This document shows positions 59,581-64,000 of a stretch of 64,000 nt of DNA, piece after piece. A program made the position numbers and the translations under genes. Within the stretch, counting starts at the first letter, position 1, and each line of letters opens with the position of its first letter. The DNA is taken from positions 1,116,501 through 1,180,500 of the forward strand of contig NZ_CP069213.1 in the NCBI RefSeq assembly GCF_016834455.1. Direction: 5' to 3'. This stretch comes from Shewanella litorisediminis (GTDB lineage Bacteria > Pseudomonadota > Gammaproteobacteria > Enterobacterales > Shewanellaceae). The notes under the pieces were generated by a model. That model searched no databases, had not been told where the DNA came from, and worked only from the letters and a program-made list of their open reading frames with translations.

Positions 59581-59650
59581 AATTGCACTCGGCCACGAAA
59601 CGAAAGCCCGAGTGTAAGCCATCGCCCGTGGCGGGTAAACCGGAAATCGA

Positions 59651-59669
59651 GATGACAGTCAGATGGCAG
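59651..59669 (-). promoter_or_regulatory. Pho-box-like sequence upstream of rdgC and the porin
   Basis: On the minus strand CTGCCAT-CTGA-CTGTCAT resembles the Pho box repeat CTGTCAT-N4-CTGTCAT with one mismatch. It is 71-89 bases before the rdgC start, and the porin starts 205 bases away on the other side. Which gene, if any, it controls cannot be told. Confidence 0.35.
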
Positions 59670-59873
59670 TAAAGCAAATTCACAAAAGTGTCATTAAAAG
59701 ATGTTTTGTAGTTAAGTTTTTGAAAAATAAAGATTGTCAACCTTGCCTGTAACGCGTTTGCTGGAGATGTAACCACTTGAGCAAAAACTGAAATAAAACT
59801 GAAACACTCAGATTGCAAACTTGCGCTCGTTCCAAACCAATAACCAGACGCACTGAACGTCGCAAAGGATTAA

Positions 59874-60800
59874 ATGATGAACGCTTTTAACAAAACTCTG
59901 CTTGTTTCCGCGCTGACCGCTGCTTCTTTGGCTTCTGCCCAAGCGGCTGAACCTGTAACTGTTTACGGCAAACTGAACGTAACAGTGCAGTCTAACGACG
60001 AAGCCGGTGATTCCGAAACTGTGGTACAGAGCAACGCCTCTCGTCTGGGTGTTAAAGGTGCTTTCGAACTGAGCTCTTCGCTCGAAGCCTTCTACACCAT
60101 CGAGTATGAAGTGGATACCGGCAATGATGCCAAGGAAAACTTCCTGGCCCGTAACCAGTTTGTGGGTCTGAAAGGTAATTTCGGTGCGCTGTCTGTGGGT
60201 CGTAACGACACCATGCTGAAAATCGCCCAGGGTAAAGTTGACCAGTTCAACGACCTGTCAGGCGACCTTAAGAGCCTGTTCAAAGGTGAAAACCGTATCG
60301 AGCAGACTGTGACTTACCTGTCACCGGAGTTCGGTGGTTTCAAAGTGGGTGCTACCTACGCCGCTGAAGGTGCCAAGTCTCAGGCCGGTGAAGACGGTTT
60401 CTCTCTGGCCGCCATGTACGGTGATGCCAGCCTGAAGAAAACTGCTTTTTACGCTTCTGTGGCCTATGACAGCGAAGTAAAAGGTTACGACATCCTGCGT
60501 GCCACTGTTCAAGCCAAGCTGGCTGGCCTGGTATTGGGTGGTATGTACCAGCAGGAAGAGAAGTCTGTTGACGGTGACAGCAAGACAGGTTACCTGGTGA
60601 GCGCCGCTTACAACATCGCTGATGTGACCCTGAAAGGTCAGTTCCAGGACATGGAAGATAAAGGTGACTCCTGGTCTATCGGTGCTGACTACAAGCTGGG
60701 CAAGCCAACCAAGGTATTTGCCTTCTACACCAGCCGTGACATGGAGTCTGCCGATGACACCGACAACTACATCGGTGTGGGTATCGAACACAAGTTCTAA
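59874..60800 (+). CDS. Outer membrane porin (general/anion porin type)
   Basis: The 308-residue protein has a signal peptide ending ASAQAAE (about 1-24). A 16-strand-type beta-barrel follows with alternating hydrophobic residues. It has an N-terminal VTVYGKLNVTV strand, LGVKGAFELSS, FVGLKGNFGALSVGR and a C-terminal strand ending in Phe (VGIEHKF), the outer-membrane assembly signal. Located immediately upstream of phoB-phoR-pstS, so it may be a phosphate-starvation porin; this is inference. ATG 59877 is an equally good start. Confidence 0.9.
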   Translation: MMNAFNKTLLVSALTAASLASAQAAEPVTVYGKLNVTVQSNDEAGDSETVVQSNASRLGVKGAFELSSSLEAFYTIEYEVDTGNDAKENFLARNQFVGLKGNFGALSVGRNDTMLKIAQGKVDQFNDLSGDLKSLFKGENRIEQTVTYLSPEFGGFKVGATYAAEGAKSQAGEDGFSLAAMYGDASLKKTAFYASVAYDSEVKGYDILRATVQAKLAGLVLGGMYQQEEKSVDGDSKTGYLVSAAYNIADVTLKGQFQDMEDKGDSWSIGADYKLGKPTKVFAFYTSRDMESADDTDNYIGVGIEHKF

Positions 60801-60817
60801 TCGGACTTTGAAACAGT

Positions 60818-60846
60818 AAAAAAGGAGGCTTGGCCTCCTTTTTTCA
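60818..60846 (+). terminator. Rho-independent terminator of the porin gene
   Basis: AAAAAAGGAGGC, loop TTG, GCCTCCTTTTTT, 18 bases after the stop. Confidence 0.92.
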
Positions 60847-60918
60847 TTTTTATAAACAGCTAGTTAATTCGTCTGATTATGACAATTTCTGCTGAAATAT
60901 GTCATCATTTACCCCGGC

Positions 60919-60950
60919 GATCATAAATTTGTCACAAAACTGACCAATAA
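60919..60950 (+). promoter_or_regulatory. Pho box and -10 upstream of phoB
   Basis: GATCATAAATTTGTCAC (60919-60935) resembles the Pho box consensus CTGTCAT-AWAT-CTGTCAC, with mismatches in the first repeat. An AATAAT -10 candidate (60945-60950) lies nine bases later, the typical spacing at PhoB-activated promoters. This predicts autoregulation of phoBR. Confidence 0.6.
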
Positions 60951-60986
60951 TGGCCATCGTGGACATTCACTGATAGAAAACCGCTT

Positions 60987-61676
60987 ATGACTGCAAGGAT
61001 TTTGATTGTTGAAGATGAGTTGGCCATCCGCGAGATGCTGACATTCGTGATGGAACAACACGGTTTCACGACCTCGGTTGCCGAAGATTTTGATTCGGCA
61101 TTGGGACAGCTTCAGGAACCCTATCCGGACCTTATCCTGTTGGACTGGATGTTTCCGGGGGGCAGTGGTATCCAGCTCGCCAAACGCCTCAAGCAGGACG
61201 AGTTTACCCGCCAGATCCCTGTCATCATGCTCACCGCACGAGGTGAGGAAGAAGACAAGGTCAAGGGCCTGGAAGTGGGTGCCGACGACTATATCACCAA
61301 GCCCTTCTCACCCAAGGAGCTGGTGGCCCGCATCAAGGCTGTATTGCGCCGCGCTGCGCCAACCCGCCTTGAAGAAACCATCGACGTACAGGGATTGACC
61401 CTGGATCCTGTCAGCCATCGCGTCACAGCCGGTGACACTGTGCTGGACATGGGCCCCACCGAGTTTCGTCTGCTGCACTTCTTTATGACTCACCCAGAGC
61501 GTGTCTACAGCCGTGAACAGCTGCTGGACAATGTCTGGGGTACCAATGTGTATGTGGAAGACAGAACCGTAGACGTGCACATTCGCCGTTTGCGCAAGGC
61601 CGTTGAGCCTTCGGGGCACGACCGCCTTATTCAAACCGTCCGCGGTGCAGGATACCGTTTTTCCACTCGGGTTTAG
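60987..61676 (+). CDS. phoB: Phosphate regulon response regulator PhoB
   Basis: The 229-residue OmpR-family regulator has a receiver domain with the phosphorylated Asp in [10 protein letters not shown] (about D53), the conserved [30 protein letters not shown] region (given in part) and a C-terminal winged helix domain with [22 protein letters not shown] and [13 protein letters not shown]. It activates phosphate-starvation genes through Pho boxes. Confidence 0.97.
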   Translation: MTARILIVEDELAIREMLTFVMEQHGFTTSVAEDFDSALGQLQEPYPDLILLDWMFPGGSGIQLAKRLKQDEFTRQIPVIMLTARGEEEDKVKGLEVGADDYITKPFSPKELVARIKAVLRRAAPTRLEETIDVQGLTLDPVSHRVTAGDTVLDMGPTEFRLLHFFMTHPERVYSREQLLDNVWGTNVYVEDRTVDVHIRRLRKAVEPSGHDRLIQTVRGAGYRFSTRV

Positions 61677-61747
61677 TTCGGGATAGGCACAGTTAGCCGG
61701 ATAGGTTATCTTGTGCCCCCAGACACTACCCTCAGCTGGATATAGCT

Positions 61748-63052
61748 ATGTTTGACTCCTATTCAGGGTATCGCCTGGCCTCCAGGCTGATGATTTACCT
61801 GCTTGTCACCCTGGCTCTCGGTTTGCTCATTGGTGAGCTTAGTCTGACGCTGTTGGCCGGTTGTGTGGTGCTGCTGTTTTGGCACTATCGCCAAATCGGC
61901 AGGCTTACCCACTGGCTGTGGCATGACAGACGTCTGACACCGCCACAGGGCAGCGGCAGTTGGGAAGGTATTTTCAATGGTATCTACCGCCTCCAGGGAA
62001 AAAATCGCCGCCGGGTGTCACAGCTCGCCGGTTTGCTGGGCCGTTTCCGTCAGGGGGCTGAGGCGCTGCCCGATGCGGCTGTGGTACTGGATTCTGATAA
62101 AAATATCCTCTGGTGTAACAAGCTCGCTCAGCTGATGCTGGGGCTGGTTTGGCCACAGGACAATGGCCAGCGAATAGATAACCTTATTCGTCATCCGGAT
62201 TTTTCGGCCTACCTGAAAACCCACGATTTCAATGAGCCGCTGGAGCTGCCTTCGCCGGTTTCTGACAAACGCCTGCTTGAACTGAGACTGATGAAATATG
62301 GCGACAGGCAAATGCTGCTCATTGCCCGTGATATCACCCGTATCCGTCAGCTGGAAGGCATGCGCAAAGAGTTTGTTGCCAACGTTTCCCATGAACTCAA
62401 GACCCCACTGACGGTACTGCAGGGGTATCTGGAAATGATGCAGGGGATGACGGAGCCGGACGACATGAACGCCAAGCCGCTGGCACTGATGCAGCAGCAG
62501 ACACGGCGTATGCAGTCCATGGTGGAGCAGCTGCTCACCCTGTCGCGTATTGAAGATGCCGCCGATGTGGATCTGGAAAAAACCGTCAACATGGCGCTTT
62601 TGATGGCTGCCATTAAAGACGAGGCTGAAGCCCTGGCGCAGGGCGAATACACCTTGCAGTTTGATATTCAGTCCGGGCTGAATGCCCATGGTAATGAGGT
62701 GCTGCTAAGAAGCGCCTGCAGTAATCTGGTGTCCAATGCCATTCGCTATACGCCGCCCGGTGGGATCATTAAAGTCAGTTGGCGCCAGATTGCCACCGGT
62801 GGCCGCTTTCAGGTGGAAGACACAGGCGAGGGCATAGCGCCACAGCATATCGGCCGCCTGACCGAACGCTTTTACCGGGTCGACAGCGCCCGTTCACGGG
62901 CGACGGGAGGCAGTGGTTTGGGACTGGCGATAGTGAAGCATGCCTTGGCCCATCACCACACTGAGCTGTATGTCAGCAGCCAGCTGGGTAAGGGCAGTAT
63001 CTTTGGCTTTGTGATCCCGTCACATCTTCTTGAGCCCCAAAAGGGCCCATAA
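61748..63052 (+). CDS. phoR: Phosphate regulon sensor histidine kinase PhoR
   Basis: The 434-residue protein has two N-terminal membrane segments (about 12-28 and 33-50), a charged region, a PAS domain (about 100-200), HisKA with the His in FVANVSHELKTPLTVLQ and HATPase with SNAIRYTPPGG, EDTGEGIAP and GGSGLGLAIVKH. Partner of PhoB; its inhibition by the Pst transporter is known from E. coli. 71 bases follow phoB. Confidence 0.96.
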   Translation: MFDSYSGYRLASRLMIYLLVTLALGLLIGELSLTLLAGCVVLLFWHYRQIGRLTHWLWHDRRLTPPQGSGSWEGIFNGIYRLQGKNRRRVSQLAGLLGRFRQGAEALPDAAVVLDSDKNILWCNKLAQLMLGLVWPQDNGQRIDNLIRHPDFSAYLKTHDFNEPLELPSPVSDKRLLELRLMKYGDRQMLLIARDITRIRQLEGMRKEFVANVSHELKTPLTVLQGYLEMMQGMTEPDDMNAKPLALMQQQTRRMQSMVEQLLTLSRIEDAADVDLEKTVNMALLMAAIKDEAEALAQGEYTLQFDIQSGLNAHGNEVLLRSACSNLVSNAIRYTPPGGIIKVSWRQIATGGRFQVEDTGEGIAPQHIGRLTERFYRVDSARSRATGGSGLGLAIVKHALAHHHTELYVSSQLGKGSIFGFVIPSHLLEPQKGP

Positions 63053-63070
63053 GCGCATTCTTGACTGATA

Positions 63071-63101
63071 AAGGCAGGCTTAGGCCTGTCTTTTCTTTTT
63101 G
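63071..63101 (+). terminator. Rho-independent terminator of phoBR
   Basis: GGCAGGC/GCCTGTC stem (one G-U pair) with a four-base loop, then TTTTCTTTTT. Confidence 0.8.
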
Positions 63102-63141
63102 ATAAATATTGTGTTTTAGCTTTTTTCGAAAAAAATGGGTC

Positions 63142-63197
63142 ATGTCATCTAAGTGTCACATCAGAGTCATAGACTTGTCATTGTGGCAGTTGATACT
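63142..63197 (+). promoter_or_regulatory. Tandem Pho boxes and -10 upstream of pstS
   Basis: Box 1 ATGTCATCTAAGTGTCAC (63142-63159) and box 2 GAGTCATAGACTTGTCAT (63164-63181) have the seven-base TGTCA-type repeats at 11-base spacing, 22 bases apart overall. A GATACT -10 (63192-63197) lies ten bases after box 2, the standard geometry of a PhoB-activated promoter. Confidence 0.8.
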
Positions 63198-63237
63198 GGC
63201 TGCGTCTTAAGAAAAATGGTTCAACACTGGAGCAATT

Positions 63238-64000
63238 ATGAAACTGAAACAGCTTGTCGGCGCCATGACCCTGACCGCCGCCGGTTTATTCACCGCCGCC
63301 GCCTCGGCTGCACTGGACCCAGCCCTGCACACCTACGAAAAAACCAGCGGTGTGTCTGGTAACCTGTCGTCTGTAGGCTCTGATACCCTGGCCAACATGA
63401 TGACTCTGTGGGCTGAAGAGTTCAAAACCATCTACCCTAACGTGAACATTCAAATTCAGGCTGCCGGTTCTTCTACTGCGCCACCAGCCCTGACTGAAGG
63501 CACTTCTCAGTTCGGCCCCATGAGCCGCAAGATGAAGCCAAACGAAGTGGAAGCCTTCGAAAAGCACTATGGTTACAAGCCAACTGAAATCCGTGTAGCC
63601 ATCGACGCCCTGGCGGTGTTTGTGCACAAGGACAACCCAATCAAGGGCCTGACCATCGAGCAGCTGGACGGCATCTTCTCTTCTACCCACAAGTGTGGTG
63701 GCACCGACGTAGTACGTTGGGGCGACCTGGGTCTGGAAAGCAGCTGGTCTGCCAAAGATATCCAGCTGTACGGCCGTAACTCAGTATCCGGTACCTACGG
63801 TTACTTCAAAGAGAAAGGCCTGTGTAAGGGTGACTTCAAGGCCAACGTGAACGAGCAGCCCGGCTCTGCCTCTGTGGTGCAGTCTGTGTCTCAGTCACTT
63901 AATGCCATCGGTTACTCAGGTATTGGTTACAAGACCGCCGGTGTGAAAGCCGTTGCTCTGGCCAAGAAAGGGAACGAGTTTGTTGACGCCAGCATCGAAA
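63238..64000 (+). CDS. pstS: Phosphate ABC transporter substrate-binding protein PstS (3' end outside window)
   Basis: The frame is open from ATG 63238 to the window edge, so about 254 residues are visible. A signal peptide (about 1-24, ending AASAA) precedes a PBP-like phosphate-binding domain with [39 protein letters not shown] and the phosphate-contact segment [14 protein letters not shown]. It captures periplasmic phosphate for the Pst transporter. The tandem Pho boxes upstream support strong PhoB control. It belongs to the PstS branch common in marine gammaproteobacteria. pstC, pstA and pstB presumably lie beyond the edge or elsewhere. Confidence 0.94.
   Translation, partial: MKLKQLVGAMTLTAAGLFTAAASAALDPALHTYEKTSGVSGNLSSVGSDTLANMMTLWAEEFKTIYPNVNIQIQAAGSSTAPPALTEGTSQFGPMSRKMKPNEVEAFEKHYGYKPTEIRVAIDALAVFVHKDNPIKGLTIEQLDGIFSSTHKCGGTDVVRWGDLGLESSWSAKDIQLYGRNSVSGTYGYFKEKGLCKGDFKANVNEQPGSASVVQSVSQSLNAIGYSGIGYKTAGVKAVALAKKGNEFVDASIE

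Overview
The window is chromosomal DNA of a gammaproteobacterium, most likely a Shewanella. The run rlmD-relA-mazG-pyrG-eno-ftsB-ispD-ispF-truD-surE-pcm-nlpD-rpoS / mutS / recA-recX-alaS-lysC-csrA-tRNA(Ser/Arg) is a conserved gammaproteobacterial backbone. The oadGAB sodium pump, the porin-phoB-phoR-pstS block and the many predicted lipoproteins and signalling proteins fit a marine or brackish member of that genus. The genus is inferred from gene content and order. No insertion sequence, prophage, integrase or CRISPR array is visible.

Layout. 1-1456: truncated nfeD plus a stomatin-like gene. 1470-3281: a ThDP-dependent decarboxylase. 3479-5143: recN with a double LexA operator. 5252-7237: AEC permease and divergent LysR regulator. 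7234-10920 (minus): barA-yjaG-small gene, an apparent operon. 11015-25076 (plus): RNA modification, stringent response, nucleotide pools, glycolysis, division, isoprenoid synthesis, protein repair and sigma S. 25186-27750 (minus): mutS. 28038-33956 (plus): recA, recX, alaS, aspartokinase and csrA. 34187-35045: eight tRNA genes (two Ser-GCU, six identical Arg-ACG). 35449-38630: oadGAB behind a perfect PdhR-type operator. 38681-40319 (minus): a 57-residue membrane protein and a dicarboxylate symporter. 40567-46817 (plus): yqaA, an M16 peptidase lipoprotein, gshA, a small lipoprotein and an SLT-like lipoprotein. 46987-54602 (minus): diguanylate cyclase, purEK, a sorbosone-dehydrogenase-like protein, a band-7 protein and DauA. 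54855-56990 (plus): ECF sigma factor, probable anti-sigma factor and a periplasmic binding protein. 57020-59580 (minus): HD-GYP-like protein and rdgC. 59874-64000 (plus): porin, phoB, phoR and pstS, with pstS cut by the window edge.

How the genes work together. Several global stress and carbon circuits lie close together: BarA and CsrA (Csr cascade), RelA and MazG (ppGpp and nucleotide sanitation), RpoS with its classical upstream gene nlpD, and an SOS set (recN, recA-recX) with LexA boxes placed over the promoters. The sodium-pumping oxaloacetate decarboxylase operon has a pyruvate-responsive-type operator and lies next to a dicarboxylate symporter. PhoB/PhoR with Pho boxes before phoB and pstS, and a porin immediately upstream, form a phosphate-starvation block.

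The most unusual points are an 80-bp tandem triplication of the 3' end of eno including its stop codon; a purE leader with competing stems; a pyruvate-decarboxylase-like enzyme whose usual C-terminal catalytic glutamate segment is altered; an uncharacterised sigma/anti-sigma/binding-protein cluster; and a small membrane protein between the OAD pump and the symporter. I found no large undescribed defence or mobile system; most of the window is conserved housekeeping DNA.
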